Shown piece by piece: positions 1 to 10,753 of a DNA stretch of 64,000 nt. The position numbers and the translations under genes are program-made. How positions within the stretch are numbered: position 1 is the stretch's first letter; each line of letters opens with the position of its first letter. Source of the DNA: Paulownia fortunei (Eukaryota > Streptophyta > Magnoliopsida > Lamiales > Paulowniaceae); contig CM033107.1 in the NCBI GenBank assembly GCA_019321725.1, positions 13,073,445 to 13,137,444 on the forward strand, written 5' to 3'. The notes beneath the pieces were generated by a model. It did not search any database. It had not been told where the DNA came from and saw only the letters and a program-made list of their open reading frames with translations.

Positions 1-369
1 AAGTGTCACATGCCTAACATGTTAAACAATGCGGATGCATTCATCATTCTACCTGGTGGTTTTGGTACACTGGAGAAATTATTCCAAGTTGTTTCTTGGG
101 CACAACTCAACATTCACAAAAAACCTATAGGTATTCTTAATGTTAATGATTTTTATGATGGTTCGCTATCTTTTGTAGATCATGCTATGAAAAAAGATTT
201 TATTTCAACTTCTACGAGAAGAATCATCATTTCTGCTCCGACATCTGACCAGCTGATTGATCAACTTCTAGCATATGTGCCAGAACCTAATCCAGTTTTG
301 GCCAATGTGGATTGGTCCAACAGGAACAATTGTCGAAAACGCAAATTGAATTTGATTCTCAGTCTGTGA
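1..369 (+). pseudogene. LOG-like cytokinin riboside 5'-monophosphate phosphoribohydrolase, C-terminal part, probably inactive
   Basis: LOG enzymes release active cytokinin bases from nucleoside 5'-monophosphates. The frame is open from base 1, so the N-terminal half lies outside the window. It covers the ADAF helix, the PGGxGT loop at 52-69, the WAQLNIHKKPIGILNV segment, the FVDHAMKKDFI region and a SAPTSDQL tail, and stops at 367-369. In the family a conserved Arg lies 23 residues before the last Glu of PGGxGTxxE, and both are catalytic. Here codon 7-9 is His at the Arg position, and the motif reads PGGFGTLEK, with Lys for Glu. The tail after SAPTSDQL is longer and more basic than I expect. 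There is no intron in 120 codons, although plant LOG genes usually carry several introns. Retroelement sequence begins within about 100 bp. Family membership is secure. That it is a dead copy or retrocopy is inference. Confidence 0.82.
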
Positions 370-439
370 TACTTATTGTTAATGATTTTATCTAATAGTA
401 TGTGTTTTTTTTTTGTTTCAACTTCAAGTGATATCTTTC

Positions 440-1000
440 AAACTCTACTTTCCTATCTATTTTTGACATTGGGGACAATGTCTCGATTAGGTTGGGGGAA
501 TGGATAATTGATATCATGACTTGTATGTTCAATGTGTGTTTTTCTAGTATTTAAAAAATAAAAAAATAAAAATTAAGCGTGTTTTTTTTTATGGGTCCAT
601 TGAAAGCATGAAAAAATGTGGCTGAGTAAAGGGTAATTGTAACACTCTTAAGACGCATCCCTATTTTTTGCATAACATGGTAGGTTTGTGAAGTTTTTAA
701 CAAATGTTTATGAATTATCAATTATTTTTTTGAGTCGTAGAGGTTCTTCCAACTTTAATGATTAAAATTAAGCATGAATAATATGGTTTGATTGATTATG
801 GGTATTGTTTTGGACTTTGATATTGTTATTTGGTTAATATATTTTTGCTATAATTATACTCAAATTTTATTTTGTACAAATAGTTATGTTATTTAGTGTG
901 AAGACAATCATGTCAAAATAGATAGTTCTTATGCCCTTTCTCTAATCATCACTTGAATCTTCAACATGTAGGGGTTGAGTATTAGAACTTTTACTTTTGG
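440..1000 (+). mobile_element. Relic of the 3' non-coding end of a gypsy (Athila/Tat-type) element
   Basis: At 465-500 the text runs gacattggggacaatg, then ggttgggggaatgg. This pairing of an 'ACATTGxGGACAATGT' block with a G-run is a recurrent signature just downstream of the polyprotein in Athila/Tat-type gypsy elements. It is followed by an A-rich stretch (553-575), as is also common there. No reading frame, LTR or target duplication can be recognised, so the limits are approximate. Confidence 0.4.
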
Positions 1001-1008
1001 TCTGTTGA

Positions 1009-2582
1009 GCCGAACGACTGATAGTGCACCACTAGAAAAATGATTAAGGCATTAGGCTTTCTAGCACCATTGCCAAATCAGCTTGTTCCTTATCATCCTC
1101 AGGCTCTAATTAAACTCGAACTTCTTGGAAGGCTTGCTATCTTCCCTTATCATCTCTCCTACCATGACTTTGAGATCTACTTTAGGGATCCTTCTCGTGC
1201 CTGTGGGACCCCTTAGCTGGTTTGAACCGGTTATTGTCAGCTCGAACAACAACATTCTATAAATACCCCTCTCTAATCAATCTTTCAATTTCATCCTTCA
1301 ACTGGAAACATTCTTTAGTATCATGACCTTTATCCTTATGAAAGTGGTAATACTTATTTGAAGATCTCCGGTTTGGAGTATCTCTCATTTTCTTCGGCCA
1401 CTTTAAAGACCTCACATTTTCCACCATCATCAATGCTTGAGCACTTGGGATACTAAAGGGGACATAATGATGGAACCGCAAAGGTGGACCTCAATCTCAT
1501 TCTTTTTCAGATCGGAATTGAGGTACAACCTCTCTATTATCTTTCTATTCTCTCGGGCCCTTTACCTGAAGAAGCCACTTCTCATCTTTCATTATATTTA
1601 CCTCCTCCTCATGTATGTATCGTTGAGTTGTCTCCAATAGTTGTTCCACATCTCCTGAAGGGTCTTAAGCTAGAGATGAAGCAAATGGACCTTTCTTTAA
1701 CCCATGTGTCAAGATTCTAACCATTATGTCAATGCGTAGGTCTTGCACCTCCAACAACTCATTATTAAACCTATGCATGAAATCACATAATCTCTCATCT
1801 TCTGCTTGTCAAATATTAAATAGATAGGCAGCTAATCTTTTAAATTTCCATTTATTGGCAAACGAGCTTAAAAAATTTCTTCTCAATTGATTATAAGATC
1901 CAACTGTCCCAGGTGGCAAGCTAACAAACCATTCTTGAGCTCTACCGATTAAAGTAGTTATGAAAATTCTAGCATTCACAGCGTCTGATTGCCCGTATAA
2001 TTGCATAACATATTCAAAAGCTGTTAGATGCTCTTGAGGATCTTGACTACCATCATACTTAGATAAGTCTGGTAGTTTAAAGCCAGGAGGAACCATCTCA
2101 GCCAGTATATCCATCGAAAACGGCGATCCCCTTTGATAAAATGTGGAAGCTCCCTTTCTCTTTAGTTCATCAATCGTGTTTTTTAGTTGTTGCATCTGAC
2201 TATTGATCTCATTTACTTCCCCTCTGGAAATAGCCTGTCTCCATCCCTCAGACACTCAAGCTTCACGATCTTCAAAATATCTAGGTTGAATGTAAGATAG
2301 ATGCCTTCTAGTTGTGTTTGGACAATAAGGGCGACGAGCAGTAGATCTAGTGCTTATCTCTTTTGAAGCTGAGCTGGCCTCAGCCCGAACCATCTCTTGA
2401 CCTCCATCCCATCGTCCATAAGAGACGTGACATATTGGAATATGCCAAAATGAGGCATGGGTGGAGGTCAATTCTAACATCATATACTCTAGGTCTGATT
2501 GATTAAGCTGAACTACTTGCTTGTGTTCTCTTCCACCGGTGGATACTAAAAATATCTCCGGAAAGGATTGTGGGGTATTCAC
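1009..2582 (-). pseudogene. Ty3/gypsy retrotransposon gag, decayed
   Basis: Gag would package element RNA in cytoplasmic particles. Reading from 2582 leftwards there is a variable N-terminus, then a coiled-coil-like segment (NEINSQMQQLKNTIDELKRK), then the retrotransposon gag core containing LPDLSKYDGSQDPQEHL and AQEWFVSLPPGTVGSYNQL (about 1850-2110). RFNNELLEVQDLR and QRYIHEEEVN follow. Near 1300-1350 is a knuckle-like GHDTKECFQLKDEIERLI whose first Cys is Tyr (KYYHFH). Several in-frame stops break it: TGA at 2256-2258, TGA just beyond 1809, one near 1670 and TAG at about 1257. There is also at least one frameshift before the knuckle. The 5' LTR and PBS lie immediately upstream. Protease and polymerase domains were not found, so the element is truncated on its 3' side. 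Confidence 0.85.
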
Positions 2583-2681
2583 TTGTAAAGTGGGAGATCC
2601 TCCTATAATTGGTTTTGGAATCCTTAATGGTTATCTCATTGGATCCGCTATAAACCTATTTTTTCAGATCCTCCTTGACCT

Positions 2682-2700
2682 GGTTCCACAATCGGCGCCA
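2682..2700 (-). other. Primer-binding site of the gypsy element
   Basis: On the minus strand the sequence beside the LTR starts TGGCGCCGATTGTGGAACC. TGGCGCC is a common primer-binding start in plant gypsy elements. One base (2701) separates it from the LTR end. Confidence 0.7.
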
Positions 2701-2701
2701 C

Positions 2702-3174
2702 TGATCTAACCTCTATCAAAAGTATCCCGGTCAACTTGATCTCTTTGACTTGAATTCTATGATGTGAAGAACTCAAACTCAAACTCAATAATTTAATTCC
2801 TGAGAAAGAAAGAACTCGTTAGACTTGCTGAGGTAGCCCTTAACTAAAACTCTCTGACGGCCAAGTTAGATTTGTTATATATTAAAGTATTTGAGATATT
2901 TATACAATTAATGACCTTATTTCTCTTACCTCGAATGGGAATACAATAGACCTATTTATAGTAGATTTGGTGGTGACACGTGGAATCATTTAGTCTAAGT
3001 ATAGTACCTATACATATGGTGGTTAGCTCGGATCAACTGTCGAATCTCATTCGCGTCGATCTCGACCCGCGGTTTTGTATGCAGATTGTGTCCTATTTTA
3101 TAATTTCTCTATATTTTAGGGGTTATCAGGTCTTTTACGGTAATACCCTTATTAGTACACATCACGTAGGATCA
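2702..3174 (-). mobile_element. 5' LTR of the gypsy element
   Basis: The plus strand begins TGATCTAACC and ends GTAGGATCA, giving TGATC/GATCA inverted ends. It abuts the PBS on one side. On the other it meets LINE coding sequence that continues in frame up to about 3180. A TATA-like box lies at 2951-2960. Only one LTR is seen. The outer limit could instead be 3180 (ACTGTCA). No target duplication can be tested because the far end is missing. Confidence 0.65.
2951..2960 (-). promoter_or_regulatory. TATA box in the gypsy LTR
   Basis: TATAAATAGG read on the minus strand, placed in the LTR so that transcription would run towards gag. Such boxes mark the U3/R region of plant LTRs. Activity is not implied. 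Confidence 0.5.
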
Positions 3175-4030
3175 CTGTCAAATAATTTTTCTTTCGCACT
3201 CAAATCTGCCTCTGCTGCTTTAACATGATTGAATATATTACCAAAAATTTCCTTATTCTACCATTTTAGTTGATCTTTGATAGCAAAAAATTCTGTTGAA
3301 GGCAAACCATTCCACAGCCAAACATAGGCATATTTCAAGCATCTCGGACCAGCTCAATGAACCCATGATGTTTCACCCATGCATTGATAAAATGAAAAGG
3401 CAATAGAAAATGTTCAGCAAAACAATTCAGCTCCATTAATAAAAGACAATTATCTAATTGGCGCTTGCTAAGATGTTTAACTCATGTTCGTGGAAATATA
3501 TTACTCCAGTGGGCATTAACTAAGGATCTATCAAGTCTCTACCCGCATCCACTACGAACAATCAAGCATCATGTTCCTAAAATCTTCCGTGGACCTAAGC
3601 TTAAGTGCCCTTCTGCCTTTTCGGTCATGAGCGTGCAAAATTATATTGAAATCACCCGAAATTGTCCAAAATTATATTGAAATTACCTGAAACTATCCAA
3701 GGATAATTGTTAAGGCTTATATGTCTCAAAGGTTCAAACGTTCAATCCTTGCGCATTTCGCATAAACAACCAAGCAACAAATGGGGCAAAAAACTAAAAT
3801 AGAAGAAACAAAAATATCCAATACCTGATCACTATCAAAATTAATATGTATATGTAAATCTTTTCTCCAAAACAGCCAAGTATGACCTAACATGTTGGTA
3901 ATGACGTTGTGAAATCCAAACTTTCGCTACATTGCTCTGTGATCAAGCTGAATTTTGGGTTCAAGCACTGCAACTAGTAAAGGCTAATGCTTAATACAGA
4001 TTCTTTTGAACATTCTCTGAGCAATTTTAT
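3175..4030 (-). pseudogene. LINE (L1-type) ORF2, endonuclease domain, interrupted
   Basis: ORF2 endonuclease nicks target DNA for target-primed reverse transcription. From right to left on the minus strand I read PLLVAVLEPKIQL (about 3985), LDIF/DSDQV, VVYAKCARIERLNL (3730-3771), PWIVSGNFNIIL (3667-3705), GDFNIILHAHDRKGRR (3610-3658), RLDRSLVNAHWSNIFP (3487-3536), PFHFINAWVKHHGFIELV (3340-3395), and a NKEIFGNIFNHVKAAEADL-like stretch ending about 3181. GDFN is the family active-site motif. Stops and frameshifts occur throughout. The usual loop after the GDFN region (GFxFTWxN) seems deleted near 3550. The gypsy LTR ends abruptly inside the coding sequence, which indicates insertion into the LINE. 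No reverse transcriptase domain follows. Confidence 0.8.
3636..3697. repeat. Two-copy 31-bp tandem duplication inside the LINE endonuclease
   Basis: Units 3636-3666 and 3667-3697 both begin caaaattatattgaaat and differ at three or four bases. The duplication repeats the GDFN-coding segment of the pseudogene, and 31 bp shifts the frame. Confidence 0.85.
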
Positions 4031-4062
4031 TCCAATACCTTGAATATTCTAGATAATAAAAT

Positions 4063-5660
4063 TCATGAAAAATGGCTTTTAGTATTGGATTCCAATGTAG
4101 ATTGGGTAAGCGGACGTGGTAAAATTGAGACGAATTTGTTAGATGACCTTTCCTTTCTCTTATTAGCTATTAGAATAAACTCATCATCACAACAACTCCA
4201 ACTGAACTCTGCTTGCTCACCATGGTCTTCAATTGTAGGAAGACATGCAGGATGCATCGTCCGTTCCACCATTTCATATTGTAATCCTGATTATGTATTA
4301 ATCCCACAACAAATTACGTCTTCAACCATAGAATTAATCAAATCCCTATTATCTAAGTTAGGGTTATCAAAAGAATTAGAGACCACAATAAATTCTAAAG
4401 GATGTGTATTAATAAACATCGACTGCATCTCCTTTGAAACTAAGGTTGTCTGAATAGTCACATCAACCCTAACCCTAGATTTAGAAACATGCTGGCCAGA
4501 TAATGAGTTATTATCATATAAGACCTTGTCCATTTCATCATTAATTTCAACATAACTCTCTAGCACCGATTTATAAATTAATTCACTAACATTCGAATCA
4601 AACGATGAATGCATATCATGAACATGAGGCTATCTATCATTTAAATCTTGCTCATCCAAAATTATGGCACCTTTAGTATTTTCAGACTTGAAACACCAAC
4701 ATCAATGCACTCCTTTTCAACCCACTGGACTATTTTTCTACGAGCATCCGGAATGATGTTATCTACAACTTCAAGGTTTTTCCTTTACGAGTATATATAT
4801 TTCTCTCCTATTGTTGTACAGGTGGAGGATAGCTCTTGCCATGGCAATCTGAGCTTTTATGTCCCAGATGTCTATATTTGTTGCAGTAGTCAGGGCAAGA
4901 TTCGTAGACAAATTTTTGAGCAATGATTGTATCTCCTATCCGAATTAACATCTCTTCATCCCGGTGTTGTAATAGGTTAATCTGGACATATACACTAGGG
5001 CGGGTTCGATTAATGATTGGCACATCAATTTTTAGAGGTTTGCCCAACATAGAAGCAATGCCTTTTTATGAAAAAAATGCTCCAGAAATTCTGGCAATCC
5101 AATCGAAGTAGGGAAATTGAAGATTCCACCCTCGTATCAAAGGTTGGTGCCCACTTAAAAAGGCACCATTGAAATCCATCAAGGTAAAGAAAATGATGCA
5201 TCCATAGACAGTGAAAATCATCTTCATTCGAGAGTTGAATGATAATGTGTTTAAAACTAATCACTCCAATCTGAACAGCCCAAAAAAGTCCCATTGCAGC
5301 GAACCTTAATCTAATATTTTGTATGGAAGGGCAGCCTCCTGAAAATTTGCCAACAAGCGTAAAGTGGAAAGGTTCAACTATAAGTGTTGTATCTTCATGC
5401 TGGAGCTGTATATACTTCTTGCCCTTGTATATGGATTGATGACCAAAGGAGTCTTTCACATCACTAAGAATCTTTTCATACATTCGGTTATTTTGAAGTA
5501 AAGGTTGGGAAGAACAGATTATGGCAGCAAATGAGCATTTTTTTTCGGCAAAGCGACCTGCCTATTTGGTAGGAGGAGGACAATTGGCTAGGGATTGAAA
5601 GTGGTGGGGAAAGAATTTTCAAGAAAACTTTCATTTTTAATCTTACTCTCAAGTTACTAT
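4063..5660 (-). pseudogene. LINE ORF1 (DUF4283-type gag-like) with zinc knuckle, frameshifted
   Basis: Plant L1 ORF1 proteins bind element RNA. The minus strand at 5025-5483 encodes FHFTLVGKFSGGCPSIQNIR, then LFWAVQIGVISFKHIIIQLS, NEDDFHCLW and GFQWCLFKWAPTFD, which is the DUF4283 order. A frameshift near 5045-5065 moves the frame to 4808-5050, with IGKPLKIDVP-like and RTRPSVYVQINLL segments. It ends in a knuckle YCNKYRHLGHKSSDC, where the second Cys has become Tyr. A further minus-strand frame at 4291-4614 and sequence to about 4063 may be the variable C-terminal tail, but I recognise no motif there. The N-terminus upstream of 5483 is degraded, and the start near 5640 is approximate. The order ORF1 then ORF2 on the minus strand fits one LINE copy. 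Confidence 0.8.
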
Positions 5661-5831
5661 GAATTGATATATAAATACATAAATATTGAGTTAATAGGGT
5701 TTCAACTAATAATACATGCTCTAGGCTCAATAGGAAAATTAGTAGATGGAAAGACCGTATTTACATGATATTTGTAATTGAAAAAATTCGCCTTCTTTAC
5801 CTATCTCTAGGTCTCCATAGCATGTAGCTAG

Positions 5832-7935
5832 TGTTGTGTTCGCTTGATCCCGTGGTATGCGCAAGGGAAAAATAAAATTTTTAAAACAAGGATGCTATAA
5901 TAATTAAAATAACACTCGAGATCCGATGTGATTTTAATGATCTCACAAATTTCAATGGTTGTAAAAACAAAAACAAAAGTTTTGACTTATACTTTTGAGC
6001 TATTCGACTGTCATAGAGTATGAAGCAATAAATTGCTAGCTCCTTTTATGAATACAGTTTACAGGGATCCAAACGTCTCCCCTTCAATGCAATCCACACT
6101 TTGAGCAGGAACGCGAAATTAAAATTCCGCTAGCAATTTTGATTTCTTACTAACCTAGTTTATGGAGTGAATTAGTGGATATTTAATCTTAGTATTAACT
6201 TGTGGTAAAAGAATCAATACTTTGAACAGGGATGGTATTTTGGTTGAAGAAAAAGATGGAACAAGGAAAACTCTTTTATATTTTTTCTTCTTAATGGCTT
6301 AAAATTTGGAGGAGATATTCTTTCACAAATTTTTGGCCTTTAGTATTTATAATAGGTGTCAAATATTCTAAGAGTCCCACTCTTGGTATTTTCGACCTTC
6401 TTTTTTATTGTTGGAGGAGTTTTAGTTGTTTCCAAATCTCTCAAAAAAAATCCAACTTTATCTCTTTCATCTTCCAAAAATATGTAGAGACTTCCAAGAA
6501 TATCAAATTCTTGAGTTTCCATCTTTTTCAAGCAACCCTTTTTGGGCCTCTCCTAATGGGCCTCTTTAAATTGAACTTGGGTTTAAAATAAATTTCATAA
6601 TTAACTCAATCAATTATTTGAGCCCAAATTAAATTAATTAATTCTATCTAATCCACCTAATTAAATTAAGCTTAATTAAATAATCTAATAATTTAACTGA
6701 GTAAATTAAATTAATTTATGATCTACACAATTAATTTGATCTAATTAAATAATTGTTTTACTCCAATTGGACTTCCTAATCTTATTAGATATAACTAAAT
6801 AATCTAATTATTTAATTAAATAATTAATTTAACTCCTTAAATTAATTTAAGCTCCAATTAATTAATCTCCATTAAGTAATTGGATCCAACTCTTTGGATC
6901 AATTCCTAAGTTAGAAATGTTTAATCTCAAATTGTATGTGACCCTTTAGGTTCATAACTAAGCTAGTGGACTTGCTATATTTGCAACTTATGAATAACAA
7001 TTGTTCTGATTATTTAATTCAATTAATTAATCAACTTGAAATTAACTCTTTAATTTCAAAAACCTCACAAGTTTTGGGAAACACCTAGCAAGTGTATCAT
7101 GATTACCATACATGTAAGGGCCTTTCGTTATCTAATCTCCTGATTAAGTTTAGGGCATAGATTAATAGTTGAAACTCTAATGTCTCAATCACTATTATTT
7201 TATTTCAAGTTGCGATAACTTATGACGAATCGTTAGAAAACTCTATCTAACATTTATCTCACATTGACCAAGGACTTCTGAACTATTAAAACATAGGAGA
7301 TTCACTTCTTGTGCCAACAAGTAACAGATCATTTGTTGCTACTCATTAACCTCCATATATATCAATGAAATATCCAACATGACCCATTTGTGATTGCCAG
7401 TCAATCAGAAGATACATCAAAATGGAACACAACATGCACAAGGCTACCATGGTGCCTGAAGTCCAACGACTAATAGTATATTATCGTAACATGAAAATTC
7501 TTATTTCGACAAACAAAGTTTCCAATAAAGAATTTTCAATGGGCCTATTCAATGTACTTGCTCTCTAACAAGTAACTACATACATATATAATATCACTAT
7601 GCCAATGTCCACGGAGCGAGACATCTTTCTCATACGAGCATGCATCGTATGTGTGAGTCTATTAGGCTATTTGATGTCCCATCTCAAAAAATATTCGGCT
7701 CAAAATTAATTTAAGACCAAAGACTTATAGGCATATTCTATGATCACCATCAAATGCACGATCGTGCCCCGTAACTAATTTTGATTTAGGGACTTTATCC
7801 AATTACTATATGCAATTAAAGATAAATAAATGCACCTATTTTTATTAATATGATTTGAAAAAAAAAACTATTTTTACAAATACAAGAGTAAAAAAAATGC
7901 CTAATCTAATTGGCGCGCTGGACACTACTCTAATA
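5832..7935 (-). mobile_element. Solo LTR of the Copia-A family
   Basis: The plus-strand left edge is TGTTGTGTTCGC, matching the TGTTGGGTTCGC edge of the LTR at 32254. The right edge is CACTACTCTAATA, matching the CACTACTCTAACA edge at 34428, with the terminal CA mutated to TA. The body has the family's long AATTAATT-rich middle (6600-6900) and the shared blocks near 7085-7180. The flanks are identical 5-bp duplications GCTAG (5827-5831 and 7936-7940). No internal region remains, so this is a solo LTR produced by LTR-LTR recombination. Length is 2104 bp. Confidence 0.85.
6343..6351 (-). promoter_or_regulatory. TATA box in the Copia-A solo LTR
   Basis: TATAAATAC on the minus strand, in the orientation of the LTR. 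Confidence 0.4.
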
Positions 7936-7940
7936 GCTAG

Positions 7941-9114
7941 ATACCGCCCATGATTAATGAGGTTCTTGAAATTAATGGGTCAATTTTAATTAAAGTAATT
8001 AATTATTTAATTATTTAAATAAGTCATAAGAATTGTGAGTCTGCTACTAGCTTATGGGTAAACCTACGAGGTCATACGCTAACTCACTCAAGTTCATTTC
8101 TTGCATAAAAAATAATCCAAAAGTTAGATTAAAATTTAACTAATATGATTAATCAAATATAGGACTTAAATAATTCAAGCATTGAATTGATTCAATTTAT
8201 TAAGTTAATTAGATAATTAATTGACCTAATTAAATTAGATAGTCTAACTTGGAATAAATATTTAATTAATTAGATTAATTAATTGTAGTGAGTCTTTAAT
8301 TCATGGAATGAATTAATTTAAATTATTGGATCAACTAAATTGGACCAAATTAATTAATTGGGTCAAGGTCCATTGAATGTCGGCTTATAGAAAGCCTAAT
8401 AGGAATTTAAATTAAATTAGGGTTCTCGTCTTCTAAAGGTTGTAAAAGACTTACCTTGTGAGACAAGGTCTTGGACAAGGAATGGGATTCCATATGATGG
8501 AAACCAGGGATGCTATCTAAGAACCCCATCGGACAAAAAATTGAAAGCAATATTTGCTGCAAAATTGTTTGGAATTTTCGTCTCTCATCTCCCTTAGGTG
8601 GCCAAAAATTAGAAAGAAAAAATCTTCTCTATTTTTCTTCTTTTCTTGTCAAAAAATCAACTAAGAACCATAGTCTCTTGATTAATTTTTTCATTACTGG
8701 TTGAATTAAAAGTTAATCAAGAACACTAAAAAATAATATTGATTTTTCTTGTTCCAAAATTCCTATACACTTCATAGGCTAGAATTATTGAGTTGAGTCC
8801 TACTAGCATAGGATAGTTTGCGAGTGGGTACCCAAGGTATGTATAAGCTTAAAGGAACAATAGTTGGGGTTCTAAGCTTTGAATAAGAGGTTTCTAGAAT
8901 TGAAGTTGATACAAAGAGTTCGTGGAAATAAATCAATTTGAATTGATCCAATACATCTTCATCAACCAAAACCATTAGGTATAACCGTAATTAATATCTG
9001 ATGGAATTTTATTTATTATGGATATCGTGAAAATATATAATTGATTATGCAATGAATTCATGATACTTATTAAATGCATGATTTAAGTATCCTGATCATC
9101 CAAGAGAGAGGTTG
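7941..9114. other. AT-rich LTR-like DNA without a gene
   Basis: The stretch has AATTAATT-rich sequence, then mixed sequence with short plus-strand frames that show no family motif. The composition resembles the middle of long copia LTRs, but I find no matching copy or ends in the window. It is probably the older repeat into which the solo LTR inserted. Confidence 0.35.
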
Positions 9115-9510
9115 AATGTCCTTGGCTCGACAAGGTGCCCTCACATGTGCCTTAGAAAATGCAGGTCGAGCACCCTCACCATAACTTAGAGAGGTAAGGC
9201 TCCCTCGCCCCTTCTCAAGGCACCTATGTTGAGGCTCCTTCGCCTCGAACTAATGAGGATGAGGCACCCTCGCCCCATATCGAGATACCTAAGAAGAGGC
9301 ACCTTTGCCTTGTCGTGGAGATGGCAAAGCACTCTCGCACTAGGTCAATGCACCCTTACCTTGACCTAAATAGGAGAGCTACCCTTGCCCGCATCTTAGA
9401 GCAGCCACATCGAGGTACCTTTTTCTTAACTTAGAAAGGGTGAGATACCTCGTCTCTACTTAGGGGCGCCCAATGAGGGTGAGACACCCTCACTTCAACT
9501 TTGATTAAGT
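9115..9510. repeat. Degenerate minisatellite built on a 'gaggcaccctcgcc' core
   Basis: About ten imperfect units of roughly 30-40 bp recur, each with a version of ggcaccctcgcc, ggtgccctcac or ggctccctcgcc separated by gag or tagag spacers. It is much more GC-rich than its surroundings and has no open frame. It abuts a gypsy LTR fragment and may be part of that LTR. Confidence 0.6.
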
Positions 9511-10175
9511 CTCGATCTAGTCATCCCCGTCTCTAACCTCACTCTATCTGTACAAGAAAAATAGAAGGGGATATTAATTAATTCCAAACACATAACATAA
9601 ATAAAAGTCGATCTCTCTAAAGGCAGTGCTCATCATCGATTATAATAAATCTCATAGAAAATAAGAAATGAGGGATTTGTCACTAAAGGTGAAAATCATT
9701 GTATATGACAAATACCGTGAAGGTACTCTATCATGAGAACACCTACAGTGACACAGAAAGCCCTAATTCCTTCGAGTAGGTACTCCCGACTAACTTTTTT
9801 TTCTAAACACTTACTCGGGAGCGGAGCTATATGTTGGACCTTATTATATCCACAAAAGCCTAAGAGTCATATTATCCTAATCCATTTAGCCCAAGAGTGG
9901 AAGAGACTCTATCTATACATGAACCCTACCATATGATAATGCAACTTTTTTTTAGCACCTTCCCATCCCCTTCATTTTCTGATACATTCAATTTATTCTA
10001 CATTTATAATTTTCATTATCTCTTGATATTCTTTGGTTCAAGGTCTGACTTGACCTTTAAAGAATTTTTGTTAGGGCTTCTTTAATACCTTTTAACGGAT
10101 TATGTAAGGACCCATCATCCAATCACATAAACAAGATGATGAGTTGATCGACATATTCTTGCCAATTAGAGAATT
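9511..10175 (+). mobile_element. Gypsy LTR fragment (Gypsy-L family), 3' part
   Basis: The blocks cttactcgggagcggagct (about 9810-9830) and ggttcaaggtctgacttgac (about 10033-10055) resemble the downstream part of plant Tat-like LTRs. The same order recurs at 53395-53690, including 'aaggtctgactt' and, past the LTR end, 'aaggaaccatca' against 'aaggacccatca'. No internal coding sequence follows. Confidence 0.5.
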
Positions 10176-10575
10176 ACTATGCCATACAAGATACACCCTA
10201 TGATAAGAATGAAGTCTACTAAACATATGTTCACCTCTTTCTTTATGATAAAAGAGTGAAAAATACCTTGGGTTACCAATTGTTAGTGAGAAATGTTGGG
10301 AATCTGTGATATTACCACCAAAGTCCAAGTTAGAGTGAGGTTTGGTCTACTAAATTTCTTTCTTATGCAGGTAAAACTACTCTCATAAAACATATGGTTC
10401 TGATTTGACACAATATGCAATGATCTTTTTACTAGTTCCTATTTTCATTACTAATAGAATTGATAGTATATGTAAATAATATTGTAGAATGCTTCTCTTT
10501 CCACGAAAAATACTGGTATGGTCAACTGGAAAACTATATACCAATTGAATATTATGGTACCAAGCCAACAAGATG
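10176..10575. other. No gene recognised
   Basis: The short minus-strand frames here (to 10328, and 10383-10571) have no recognisable motif or start context. Nothing else was seen. Confidence 0.4.
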
Positions 10576-10745
10576 AAGAGGGTAGTGTGTTTGGGTGAGC
10601 TTATAAGCTTCTTAAAACATCTTATAAGATGTTTGGGATATTATTAAAATATCTTATAAGTGTTTGTTAAACTTACTAGAAAATGAGCTTACAAGCTTTC
10701 AAAATAAGATGCCAAGATCTTATTAGCTCCTCAAAAAAAAGTAAA
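10576..10745. mobile_element. hAT-MITE-like palindromic fragment
   Basis: The text 'gtgtttgggtgagcttataa', then repeated 'cttataag(atg)' blocks in both orientations, resembles short non-autonomous hAT elements that start 'gtgtttggc...cttataag'. The ends and the 8-bp duplication were not resolved. Confidence 0.35.
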
Positions 10746-10753
10746 GAGTTCTT

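Noticed and set aside
1437..1720. Plus-strand frames over the gypsy gag
   Set aside because: The minus strand carries recognisable gag and knuckle motifs over the same bases, so the plus frames are shadows.
6590..6900. Dense AATTAATT repeats as a CRISPR-like or satellite array
   Set aside because: There are no regular repeats and spacers. It is the AT-rich middle of the Copia-A LTR, seen in every copy.
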